NCBI GenBank assembly: GCA_947177845.1 | Contig: CAMWVZ010000051.1 | Location: 1-6,914, forward strand | Length of the DNA stretch: 6,914 nt | DNA from: an uncultured Bacteroidales bacterium | GTDB lineage: Bacteria; Bacteroidota; Bacteroidia; Bacteroidales; P3 | Reading direction: 5' to 3' | In this document: one piece after another, positions 1 through 5,970 of the stretch | Position numbering within the stretch: position 1 is the stretch's first letter | How the letters are laid out: each line of letters opens with the position of its first letter | Position numbers and translations under genes: made by a program | The notes under the pieces: model-generated | What the model saw: only the letters and a program-made list of their open reading frames with translations | The model's database searches: none | Told to the model about the DNA's origin: nothing

Positions 1-1557
1 CCCAACGCACAGCCCGCCCCCAAGAAACGAGGCCGTCCCCGCAAGAATCCCGTGGACGCTCCCGTTGAAAAACCGGCGGCCGAGCCCCAGCACAGAACCC
101 TGCATCCGCCTGTATTGAAACACACTACAGCCGAAACGGAAGCCCCCCGCGAGAACCGCGACATGCGCGAGCCCCGCGAGATGTGGGAACCCCGCGAACC
201 CCGTGTGCGCGCGCACTTCGTGCGCGACACGATGCGCGAACCCATGCGGGAGCAGCCCATGCCCATGAACCGGGAGAACGAGGAGGCCGACTACGAATAC
301 CGCCCCGCCGGACAGGACTACCCCATGCGCCCCATGGACGGCAACGAGAATTTCGACGATATGGGACGGATGCGGGAAGACGGCATGATGCTCGACCCCG
401 TTCAGCAACCCGTCGTCGACAACACTCCGCTCTACAACTTCGAGGATTTCATCACCTACGAAGGCGTATTGGAAACCATGCCCGACGGCTTCGGCTTCCT
501 GCGTTCCTCCGACTACAACTACCTCAACTCGCCCGACGACGTCTACATCTCCCCGCAGCAAATCCGCATTTTGGGCCTGAAGACGGGCGACACCATCGAA
601 TGTACGGTGCGGCCTCCGCGCGAGGGCGAGAAATATTTTCCCATGGGGAAAATCCTCTCCATCAACGGCTGGAAGCCCGAAGAAATCCGCGACCGCACGG
701 CCTTCGACTACCTCACCCCGCTTTTCCCCAATCAGAAGTTCAAATTGACGGGAACGGGCAAAGACCCTCTGTCCATGCGTCTCATGGATATGTTCTCGCC
801 TATCGGGAAAGGCCAGCGCGGCATGATCGTAGCCCCTCCCAAAGCCGGTAAGACCGTGCTTCTGAAAGAGCTCACCAACGCCATTTCCTACAACCACCCC
901 GAAGTATACATCATCGTGCTTCTGATTGACGAACGTCCCGAAGAAGTTACCGATATGCAACGCAGCGTAAAGGCCGAGGTTATCGCCTCCACGTTCGACG
1001 AACCCGCCGAGCGCCATGTAAAGGTGGCCAACATCGTGTTGGAAAAGGCCAAGCGCTTGGTGGAATGCAAGCAGGACGTGCTCATTGTACTCGACTCGAT
1101 TACCCGTCTGGCGCGGGCCTACAATACGGTGAGCCCCGCTTCGGGCAAGGTGCTTTCGGGCGGTGTGGAAGCCAACGCCCTGCAAAAGCCCAAACGCTTC
1201 TTCGGCGCGGCGCGGAAGATTGAAAACGGAGGCTCCCTCACGATTATCGCCACCGCCCTCACCGAAACCAACTCGCGTATGGACGAGGTGATTTTCGAAG
1301 AATTCAAGGGCACCGGCAATATGGAAATCCAGCTCGACCGCAAGATTGCCAACCGCCGTATCTTCCCCGCCATCGACGTGGTGGCTTCCAGCACCCGTCG
1401 CGACGATTTGCTTCTGAGCAAGGAAGTCTTGAGCCGGGTTTGGATCATGCGCAAGCATTTTGCCGACATGACGCCGGTGGAAGTTATGGAATTCCTCTCT
1501 TCGCGCGTGCCGCAAACTTCCGACAACGAGGAATTTTTGGCCTCCATGGACAAATAG
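1..1557 (+). CDS. rho: Transcription termination factor Rho (5' end outside window)
   Basis: Hexameric RNA-dependent ATPase/helicase that ends transcription in the cytoplasm. The frame is open from base 1, so the GTG at 52 is not the true start; the gene begins upstream. Numbering from the first codon here: residues 8-16 (KKRGRPRKN) resemble an AT-hook. Residues ~17-144 are low-complexity, rich in Met, Arg, Glu and Pro, and look disordered. The OB-fold RNA-binding domain starts near residue 145, with GVLETMPDGFGFLR from 155. The ATPase domain follows: P-loop APPKAGKT at 278-285, Walker B VLIVLDS with Asp365, then the secondary RNA-binding Q loop (LSGGVEAN) and R loop (KGTGN). The core matches E. 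coli Rho closely; the long extension is as known for Bacteroidota Rho. The stop lies 2 nt before ispE, suggesting co-transcription. Confidence 0.97.
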   Translation, partial: PNAQPAPKKRGRPRKNPVDAPVEKPAAEPQHRTLHPPVLKHTTAETEAPRENRDMREPREMWEPREPRVRAHFVRDTMREPMREQPMPMNRENEEADYEYRPAGQDYPMRPMDGNENFDDMGRMREDGMMLDPVQQPVVDNTPLYNFEDFITYEGVLETMPDGFGFLRSSDYNYLNSPDDVYISPQQIRILGLKTGDTIECTVRPPREGEKYFPMGKILSINGWKPEEIRDRTAFDYLTPLFPNQKFKLTGTGKDPLSMRLMDMFSPIGKGQRGMIVAPPKAGKTVLLKELTNAISYNHPEVYIIVLLIDERPEEVTDMQRSVKAEVIASTFDEPAERHVKVANIVLEKAKRLVECKQDVLIVLDSITRLARAYNTVSPASGKVLSGGVEANALQKPKRFFGAARKIENGGSLTIIATALTETNSRMDEVIFEEFKGTGNMEIQLDRKIANRRIFPAIDVVASSTRRDDLLLSKEVLSRVWIMRKHFADMTPVEVMEFLSSRVPQTSDNEEFLASMDK

Positions 1558-1559
1558 CC

Positions 1560-2393
1560 ATGCTGTTTTTCCCTCCTTGCAAAATCAACATCGGGCTCCA
1601 GATCCTGCGCCGTCGTCAAGACGGGTTCCACGATTTGGAGCTCTCTTTTTTTCCGCTTCCCGACTTCTGCGACATTCTCGAAATCACCCCTGCCGAAGAA
1701 AACGCCTTTGTCTGCACGGGCATAGACCTACCGGGAAATCCCGACGACAACTTGGTGGTGCGGGCGCGAAATCTTCTGCAACAGGCAAGCCAAGGCCGAT
1801 GCAGACCCTGCCTCATTCATCTTCACAAGTGCATTCCTTCGGGCGCAGGCTTGGGGGGAGGCTCCTCCGATGCGGCCTATACGCTGGCGGGATTGAACCA
1901 ACTGTTCGAACTCGGCTTTCCGCACGAAGAACTTGCCGCCTTGGCGGAGTCTTTGGGGAGCGACTGTCCTTTCTTCCTGAAATCGGTGCCCTGCATAGGC
2001 GAAGGCAAAGGCGAGAAGCTGACGGAATTACATACCGGCATCGGAAAGACTTTCGAAGCGGTGGTGGTGATTCCCAATTTTCCGATTTCCACCGCCGAAG
2101 CCTACCGCGGCTGTATTCCCGATGAAAGCCGCCCCGCCCTGCACACGCTTTTCGGGGAAGATTACAGGAATTGGAAGCATGGGCTCACCAACGATTTCGA
2201 AAAGACGCTTTTTCCGCTTCACCCTGTGCTGGCGGATATCAAGGAGGAACTCTACGCACACGGGGCTTTCTACGCTTCGTTGAGCGGAAGCGGAAGCGCG
2301 GTGTTCGGATTGTTTGAAAAGGATACGGACAGGAAGCCTTACGGCTTTTCCGAAAGATACCTTATACGTCGAAGCCGTATTGAAGTTGTTTGA
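1560..2393 (+). CDS. ispE: 4-diphosphocytidyl-2-C-methyl-D-erythritol kinase
   Basis: GHMP-family kinase that phosphorylates the 2-hydroxyl of CDP-methylerythritol with ATP, a step of the MEP route to isoprenoid precursors. The 277-residue protein has the family landmarks: N-terminal PCKINIGL with the predicted catalytic Lys8, the glycine-rich ATP loop PSGAGLGGGSSDAA at 93-106, LGSDCPFF with the predicted catalytic Asp135, and the C-terminal GHMP motif SGSGSAVFGLF at 242-252. The ATG at 1560 is chosen because the protein then begins at the conserved N terminus; the open frame continues 40 codons further up but lies inside rho. No strong Shine-Dalgarno is visible, so coupling to rho translation is likely. 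The last ~25 residues are Arg-rich, do not match a tail I recognise, and overlap the end of birA on the other strand by 32 bp. Confidence 0.95.
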   Translation: MLFFPPCKINIGLQILRRRQDGFHDLELSFFPLPDFCDILEITPAEENAFVCTGIDLPGNPDDNLVVRARNLLQQASQGRCRPCLIHLHKCIPSGAGLGGGSSDAAYTLAGLNQLFELGFPHEELAALAESLGSDCPFFLKSVPCIGEGKGEKLTELHTGIGKTFEAVVVIPNFPISTAEAYRGCIPDESRPALHTLFGEDYRNWKHGLTNDFEKTLFPLHPVLADIKEELYAHGAFYASLSGSGSAVFGLFEKDTDRKPYGFSERYLIRRSRIEVV

Positions 2394-3135
2394 TATCGGC
2401 TGTAAGAAAGCCTTGCAAAGCCGTTTCCAAGCGCAGATGCCCGTAGAGGTCCACATCCACGATACGCGCATGGACTTCCTGCCCCTGATAGCGATACATT
2501 CTCCAGCGGTTCCATGCGTAGAGATTGTGCAGATAGGTACGCTTGTAGTATAGGAACGTCCATTCGAGCCCGTGTTCCCGACGCAGTTTCCCAAATAAAT
2601 CGTAGGCATTCTTGAGGGCCGTGAACATCTTTTCCGCCTCTTCGTGCAGATTCCGTTCCTTCCTGTCCACCTGCCAGAGCGAGACCGGATTGGGCAGATG
2701 TTCGGGAAAGTCCTGTTGATTCACATTCCAGCCCACCCCGAAGTTCACGGACAATACCTTATTGTTTTCCACACGGTTTTCTATCAAGATTCCGCCCAGC
2801 TTCTTCTGTCCCACATAGAGGTCGTTGGGCCATTTGAGCGAAGCCTGCAACACCTGTGCGCACACATAATCCAACGCGCCCAAGCTCAACGCCATATTCA
2901 AACTGAAAAGCGCCTCCACGGGCACGTCGGCGCAGTCTATGCCCACCGTCATCGCCACATTGCTGTCGGCACCGCCGAACCAAGCGTTTCCCTGCTGTCC
3001 CCTGCCCTCTTTCTGCGCAAACGTATAGACGGCCCGCACTTCGGGCAACTTTTCTTCCTCATTCTGAAACGAGGGATGCTCCCGCAAAGCCTCTTGCGTG
3101 GAAAGCGTTTCCTTTATGTAAACAAGTTCTTCCAT
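2362..3135 (-). CDS. birA: Biotin-[acetyl-CoA-carboxylase] ligase, no DNA-binding domain
   Basis: Activates biotin to biotinyl-5'-AMP and transfers it to a lysine of biotin carrier domains such as those of acyl-CoA carboxylases. The 257-residue protein carries GRGQQGNAWF at 44-53 (the biotin/adenylate loop, equivalent to GRGRRGRKWF in E. coli), KWPNDLYVGQKKLGGILIE at 101-119 with Lys112 as the expected active-site lysine, GVGWNVN at 133-139, and a small C-terminal SH3-like domain from ~205. It lacks the N-terminal winged helix of E. coli BirA, so it is a class I ligase that should not act as a biotin-operon repressor. The start is fixed by a TGATG overlap with the pcm stop and a GGAGG ribosome binding site. 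It is the last gene of the minus-strand operon and converges on ispE. Confidence 0.95.
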   Translation of the reverse strand: MEELVYIKETLSTQEALREHPSFQNEEEKLPEVRAVYTFAQKEGRGQQGNAWFGGADSNVAMTVGIDCADVPVEALFSLNMALSLGALDYVCAQVLQASLKWPNDLYVGQKKLGGILIENRVENNKVLSVNFGVGWNVNQQDFPEHLPNPVSLWQVDRKERNLHEEAEKMFTALKNAYDLFGKLRREHGLEWTFLYYKRTYLHNLYAWNRWRMYRYQGQEVHARIVDVDLYGHLRLETALQGFLTADIKQLQYGFDV

Positions 3136-3791
3136 CAGTCCTCCGCTTTTTGCCCCAGCATCGGCACAAAATTACAACTGCCGTGTTCGCTGATACGTAC
3201 CTCGGTGTCGGAAAGCTTCACCACCTTGGTCATGATCTGTTCCTTGTCTCCCACGGGAACCACCATGATTCCTCCCACTTTGAGCTGGCCCACGAGTTCC
3301 TGCGGAATGAAAGGCGCCCCGCAGGTAATCAGGATGCGGTCGAAGGGCGCGAATTGGGGCAGGCCTTTGTAGCCGTCGCCGTAGAAACACTGCACCAAGG
3401 TATTCAAGTCGGAAAGCAGCTGACGGGTCTTGAGATACAGGTTCTTCTGCCGTTCTATGGAATAGACCGAACAGCCCAGTCCGTCCAGCACCGCGGCCTG
3501 ATAGCCCGAACCCGTGCCCACTTCCAACACCTTGGCGTTGGGGAAGGTCTCCAACAGGGCGCTTTGCTGCGCCACCGTGGCGGGGCGCGATATGGTCTGT
3601 CCCTCGCCTATCTCGAAAGCCTTGTCGCGATAGGCGAATTTCTCGAAAGCCGAATCGAGGAAAAGGTGGCGCGGCACCCGTCCCATAACGTCCCTCACGG
3701 CGGCATTGCCGAAACCGTTCCGCTCCAGTTCCTCCACCATGCTCCTGCGCATTCCTCCGGTCTTAGGCGTATCTCTGCGTATCATAATCAT
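3135..3791 (-). CDS. pcm: Protein-L-isoaspartate O-methyltransferase
   Basis: Repairs aged proteins by S-adenosylmethionine-dependent methylation of isoaspartyl residues; cytoplasmic. The 218-residue protein has the family signature GQTISRP at 64-70, the SAM-binding motif VLEVGTGSGYQAAVL at 88-102, an acidic SIER stretch at the end of the next strand, GDGYKG, PFDRILITCGAP, and the closing FVPML, all matching E. coli Pcm in order. The frame is open 46 codons further upstream, but that stretch lies within the sugar transferase gene and has no Pcm similarity. Two starts are possible: ATG at 3791, overlapping the upstream TGA as ATGA, or ATG at 3785, which is better spaced from an AGGG in GGAATAGGGAA. 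The difference is two residues. It is the third gene of a four-gene overlapping operon. Confidence 0.95.
   Translation of the reverse strand: MIMIRRDTPKTGGMRRSMVEELERNGFGNAAVRDVMGRVPRHLFLDSAFEKFAYRDKAFEIGEGQTISRPATVAQQSALLETFPNAKVLEVGTGSGYQAAVLDGLGCSVYSIERQKNLYLKTRQLLSDLNTLVQCFYGDGYKGLPQFAPFDRILITCGAPFIPQELVGQLKVGGIMVVPVGDKEQIMTKVVKLSDTEVRISEHGSCNFVPMLGQKAED
3140..3144 (-). promoter_or_regulatory. Shine-Dalgarno site of birA
   Basis: On the minus strand GGAGG sits four bases before the birA ATG, inside the last codons of pcm. The sequence GGAGGACTGATG contains the ribosome binding site, the pcm stop TGA and the birA start ATG, sharing one base. This fixes the birA start and implies translational re-initiation. 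A strong Shine-Dalgarno is not common in Bacteroidota, which makes it worth recording. Confidence 0.7.
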
Positions 3792-4723
3792 TTCCCTATT
3801 CCGTACAAAACCACTTTCACGGTTTTCCCGCACACCCGCAAGTCTTCCTTCAAAGACAGACGGCGCCAATACGCCATGTCCTCCTCCAGACGCACCAGCA
3901 TCTGTTCCACGTTTTCCGCATAGCCGCACGTGGTGATGCCCAACGAGGTGATGCCCGGCTTCAAGGCATAGAGCAAGGTATAATAAGGGGAAACCTTCAC
4001 AATCTCACGGATAAAGAACTCCCGTTCCGGACGGTAGCCCACCAGCGCCATGTCGCCTTTCAGCACATTCCAAAGCTGGGGCAGCTCGTCGATGCGGTAT
4101 TTGCGCATGATTTCCCCCCATTCCGTAATGCGGGGGTCGCCCTTCTTGGAAAGCAAGGGGCCGTTTTGCTCGGCGCCCTGTCTCATGGAACGGAACTTAT
4201 AGATTTCGAAAATCTTGCCATGCAGTCCGATGCGGGTCTGCGAATAAAACACTGGGCCTTTCGAACTGCACTTCACCAAAACCGCGCTCACGAGAAGCAC
4301 GGGAAGCAGCAGAAGCAGCAGACACGAGCAGAACACTATATCGAAAAAGCGCTTCAGGAAAGACGGGAAGCCACCCATGGCCCTATAGGGAAACGACAGG
4401 AACACGATGCCGTTGCGTTCTTCCCGCTCGCCCCGGAAATAGGGAAAACGGAAAGACGCGTCCCCGCTCTCGGCCACATGGATGTTTACCGAAGGCGAAA
4501 GGCAGAGTGCGGGCAAGACGGACGGCAGGAGAGGATAATGCTCGTCCTGCGGCACCACATAGATGTCGGTACGGGCGGTGAGGGCAACCTTGCCGCTCTG
4601 CAAGTCGCGCATATCGGCATATTCCACCGCACGGTCCGTCCTTTCGCCCTCCCTACGGGCAAAATCAAGACCTCGCGGGCCGGTCCCCGCCACCCATACC
4701 GTTGCCGTATTCCGCTTAGCCAT
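3788..4723 (-). CDS. Polyprenyl-phosphate sugar-1-phosphate transferase (bacterial sugar transferase family)
   Basis: Likely transfers a sugar-1-phosphate from a nucleotide sugar to undecaprenyl phosphate at the inner face of the membrane, starting a surface glycan. In this 311-residue protein residues 1-~120 form a soluble region that begins VWVAGTGPRG, reminiscent of a Rossmann turn. KRFFDIV at 124-130 leads into a hydrophobic segment to ~150. The catalytic domain follows: KGPVFYSQTRIG at 155-166, YKFRSMR at 175-181, RIDELPQLWNVLKGDMALVG at 210-229 with the Asp212-Glu213 pair expected to be catalytic, RPERE at 231-235, and KPGIT at 255-259. The CGYAENVEQM segment at 266-275 resembles the Bacteroidota form of the family. 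The ATG at 4723 follows AGGA and overlaps the upstream gene by 8 bp. The four N-terminal membrane helices of WcaJ/WbaP-type proteins are absent. The sugar cannot be predicted. Confidence 0.88.
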   Translation of the reverse strand: MAKRNTATVWVAGTGPRGLDFARREGERTDRAVEYADMRDLQSGKVALTARTDIYVVPQDEHYPLLPSVLPALCLSPSVNIHVAESGDASFRFPYFRGEREERNGIVFLSFPYRAMGGFPSFLKRFFDIVFCSCLLLLLLPVLLVSAVLVKCSSKGPVFYSQTRIGLHGKIFEIYKFRSMRQGAEQNGPLLSKKGDPRITEWGEIMRKYRIDELPQLWNVLKGDMALVGYRPEREFFIREIVKVSPYYTLLYALKPGITSLGITTCGYAENVEQMLVRLEEDMAYWRRLSLKEDLRVCGKTVKVVLYGIGK

Positions 4724-5549
4724 TTGTCCTGATTTGTTTTTCAATCTGCCGAAAAACCGCATACACGTCCGCACTTTCCGCAAAGGTAACGTTTAGAAGG
4801 TCCACTTGACGCACGCTGCGGCAAAAATCTTCCATATCGCGTTGCAGGGGACGCGCGGGAGCCACCTTTCCCGGTTCGAGGAAATCGGCCTCGCGCGAGA
4901 AATCCTTGCCCTGAAAGAACATTCTTTCGCGGGGAAAACGGGCGTTTCTATCCACGCAGAACTCCGCTTCCATACCCGAATTGAAGCAGAGGGAAACCTT
5001 GAGCCGGCTATCCGTCACGCCGCCCAAGGAAAAGGTTTTTACCTGTATCTTCTGAACGGGCGAATCGGCCGCGGCCAACACCCTGTCCAAATAGGGGAAG
5101 AAGGTCTGCCGCATAAAGACAGGCAAAGGTTCCTCCCTATACGGACGGAACAACTCCACCCGAATGATGCGGCTGTGCCCCACTTCGGGCAGACAGGCGG
5201 CGAACGCCGGCGATTTGCGGCTTATATGGGCGGCGTGATTCACCACGCCTGCCTCGCCCGCCAAAGCCGCCAACTTTCTGTATTCGGCTTCGGTGGCGGC
5301 CAAGGGAGCGGCCGCCCACACGGTCTTTCTGCGCCGCAACGCATGGGCGATGCAATCGAAACGTTTTTCGGGAAGCCCCGATACGAAAATCACATCGGCC
5401 TTGTCGATAAGCAAGTCTGTGGAGCCCGCCTGCGAAGACTGTCCGGTCTGAATATGACTGCCCACCCACTGCACGTCGGCCAAACGCGGCAGAATCCGTG
5501 CAAAGGCGGAGTATTCCTTATCGGTAACTATCAGGGCGGCTCGCATCAT
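4716..5549 (-). CDS. Gfo/Idh/MocA-like protein, apparently degenerate
   Basis: The fold is suggested by the stretch running from ADVIFVSGLPEKRFDCIAHA (residues 51-70) through RRRKTVWAAAPLAATEAEYR to RIIRVELFRPYRE, which follows the order of a Gfo/Idh/MocA nucleotide-binding domain and the start of its C-terminal sheet domain. Normal members are NAD(P)-dependent sugar oxidoreductases, but two hallmarks are missing. The N terminus reads RAALIVTDKEYSAFARIL with no GxGxxG turn, and the usual EKP with its catalytic lysine is AAP at 80-82. At 277 residues it is also shorter than the usual 320-350 or more. It may bind a ligand without oxidoreductase activity, or be a very divergent enzyme. ATG at 5549 or 5546 is preferred to the GTG at 5555, which falls in a promoter-like box. 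It is the first gene of the operon and overlaps the sugar transferase, so a role with surface sugars is plausible but inferred. Confidence 0.7.
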   Translation of the reverse strand: MMRAALIVTDKEYSAFARILPRLADVQWVGSHIQTGQSSQAGSTDLLIDKADVIFVSGLPEKRFDCIAHALRRRKTVWAAAPLAATEAEYRKLAALAGEAGVVNHAAHISRKSPAFAACLPEVGHSRIIRVELFRPYREEPLPVFMRQTFFPYLDRVLAAADSPVQKIQVKTFSLGGVTDSRLKVSLCFNSGMEAEFCVDRNARFPRERMFFQGKDFSREADFLEPGKVAPARPLQRDMEDFCRSVRQVDLLNVTFAESADVYAVFRQIEKQIRTNG

Positions 5550-5554
5550 GTCCA

Positions 5555-5562
5555 CAAAATTA
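5555..5562 (-). promoter_or_regulatory. Possible -7 box upstream of the minus-strand operon
   Basis: TAATTTTG on the minus strand fits the Bacteroidota -7 consensus TAnnTTTG and lies five bases before the ATG at 5549, so the transcript would be nearly leaderless. I found no TTG at the expected -33 distance, which weakens the call. No better promoter is visible for this operon between here and the divergent ferredoxin gene. Confidence 0.25.
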
Positions 5563-5609
5563 AAGTATCCGCCCGTGAGAGTTTTTACGGCTTCCGATTA
5601 TTTTCAACC

Positions 5610-5633
5610 GCCTTTTGTGAATAAACAAAAGGC
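5610..5633. repeat. Inverted repeat in the divergent intergenic region, possible operator
   Basis: GCCTTTTG (5610-5617) and CAAAAGGC (5626-5633) are perfect 8-bp inverted arms around an 8-nt A/T-rich spacer (TGAATAAA). The repeat ends five bases before the -33 element of the ferredoxin promoter and lies between two divergent genes, where a dimeric regulator could bind. A second small inverted repeat, CCGC-TTTTT-GCGG (5633-5645), follows and includes the -33 bases. An operator role is inferred from position and symmetry only. Confidence 0.4.
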
Positions 5634-5638
5634 CGCTT

Positions 5639-5669
5639 TTTGCGGATATACAAGAATTGTCTACTTTTG
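5639..5669 (+). promoter_or_regulatory. Bacteroidota-type promoter of the ferredoxin gene
   Basis: The -33 element TTTG (5639-5642), a 19-bp spacer and the -7 element TACTTTTG (5662-5669) match the Bacteroidota housekeeping consensus TTTG-N19-TAnnTTTG without a mismatch. Transcription should start near 5674-5676, giving a leader of about 25 nt that is A-rich (TATTAAACAAAAACAGTC) with no Shine-Dalgarno, as is usual for well-expressed genes of this phylum. It predicts strong, independent expression of the ferredoxin. Confidence 0.82.
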
Positions 5670-5698
5670 TCGGACAAACCTATTAAACAAAAACAGTC

Positions 5699-5869
5699 AT
5701 GGCTTACAAAATTACCGACAAATGCGTCGCTTGCGGTACTTGCGCGGATGCTTGCCCCGTAGGTGCTATCAGCGCCGGCGACATCTACTCGATCAATCCC
5801 GATTCTTGCGTAGACTGCGGCACTTGTGCCGGCGCCTGCCCGCAAGAAGCGATTGTTCCCGGTGAATAA
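5699..5869 (+). CDS. 2[4Fe-4S] ferredoxin, clostridial type
   Basis: Small cytoplasmic electron carrier of low redox potential. The 56-residue protein has two complete CxxCxxCxxxCP motifs: Cys9, 12, 15 and 19 followed by Pro20, and Cys37, 40, 43 and 47 followed by Pro48. The halves repeat each other (ACGTCADACPVGAI and DCGTCAGACPQEAI), the classic internal duplication. Each cluster takes three cysteines from its own motif and the fourth from the other. Its usual partners in anaerobes include pyruvate:ferredoxin oxidoreductase and Rnf, but neither is encoded here. The start is fixed by MAYKIT, standard for this family, and by the promoter upstream. It is a single-gene unit between a consensus promoter and a strong terminator. 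Larger open frames over the same bases on both strands are not real. Confidence 0.96.
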   Translation: MAYKITDKCVACGTCADACPVGAISAGDIYSINPDSCVDCGTCAGACPQEAIVPGE

Positions 5870-5885
5870 TCTCTCTTGAAGAGAT

Positions 5886-5908
5886 GCGGAAAGGCTGCGC
5901 CTTTTCGC
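5886..5908 (+). terminator. First hairpin after the ferredoxin gene
   Basis: GCGGAAAGGC (5886-5895) pairs with GCCTTTTCGC (5899-5908) over ten pairs, one of them G-U, around a 3-nt loop. On the plus strand it is followed by seven A rather than a T run, so it is probably not a terminator on its own. It more likely protects the 3' end of the ferredoxin mRNA or assists the larger palindrome that begins four bases later. A small TCTC-TTGAA-GAGA stem (5872-5884) lies just before it. Confidence 0.45.
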
Positions 5909-5912
5909 AAAA

Positions 5913-5948
5913 AAAGCCCCGAAATTCGGTACCGAATTTCGGGGCTTT
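5913..5948. terminator. Bidirectional intrinsic terminator between convergent genes
   Basis: A 36-nt perfect palindrome: AAAGCCCCGAAATTCGGT followed directly by its reverse complement, which can fold into a 16-bp stem with a GTAC tetraloop. On the minus strand the stem runs into a seven-T tract, so it is a strong terminator for the surface-protein gene ending at 5971. On the plus strand it is followed by CTTTCCTTTTAT-like U-rich sequence and should end the ferredoxin transcript. The G+C-rich stem base and flanking A/T tracts are the standard Rho-independent form. Confidence 0.9.
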
Positions 5949-5970
5949 CCTTTTATCGTATCGAAGATAC

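Noticed and set aside
52..54. GTG as the start of rho
   Set aside because: The frame is open back to base 1 and encodes a plausible part of the extension (the KKRGRPRKN motif); the true start is outside the window.
2331..2350. AAGCC-TTAC-GGCTT stem followed by TTTT as a terminator between ispE and birA
   Set aside because: Only five pairs, located inside ispE coding sequence before its stop, and with a poor T run on the minus strand; too weak to call.
2314..2393. Frameshift at the end of ispE
   Set aside because: An alternative frame gives a vaguely tail-like AFPKDTLYVEAVLK, but it does not stop until 2553, deep within birA, so a frameshift would not restore a sensible end.
2644..3923. Long plus-strand open frames (242 and 257 residues) opposite birA and pcm
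   Set aside because: They are antisense to genes with complete family motifs, give His/Gln-rich sequence typical of antisense reading in G+C-rich DNA, and show no domain.
3792..3929. A 46-residue N-terminal extension of Pcm
   Set aside because: It lies inside the sugar transferase gene, has no Pcm similarity, and the ATGA junction gives a normal-length protein.
5610..5645. Invertible (phase-variable) promoter as seen for Bacteroides surface loci
   Set aside because: The inverted arms are 8 bp and do not flank the promoter, and no site-specific recombinase is encoded in the window.
5548..5865. A 105-residue plus-strand open frame overlapping the ferredoxin in another frame
   Set aside because: It would start upstream of the promoter and has no recognisable domain; it is an out-of-frame shadow of the ferredoxin.
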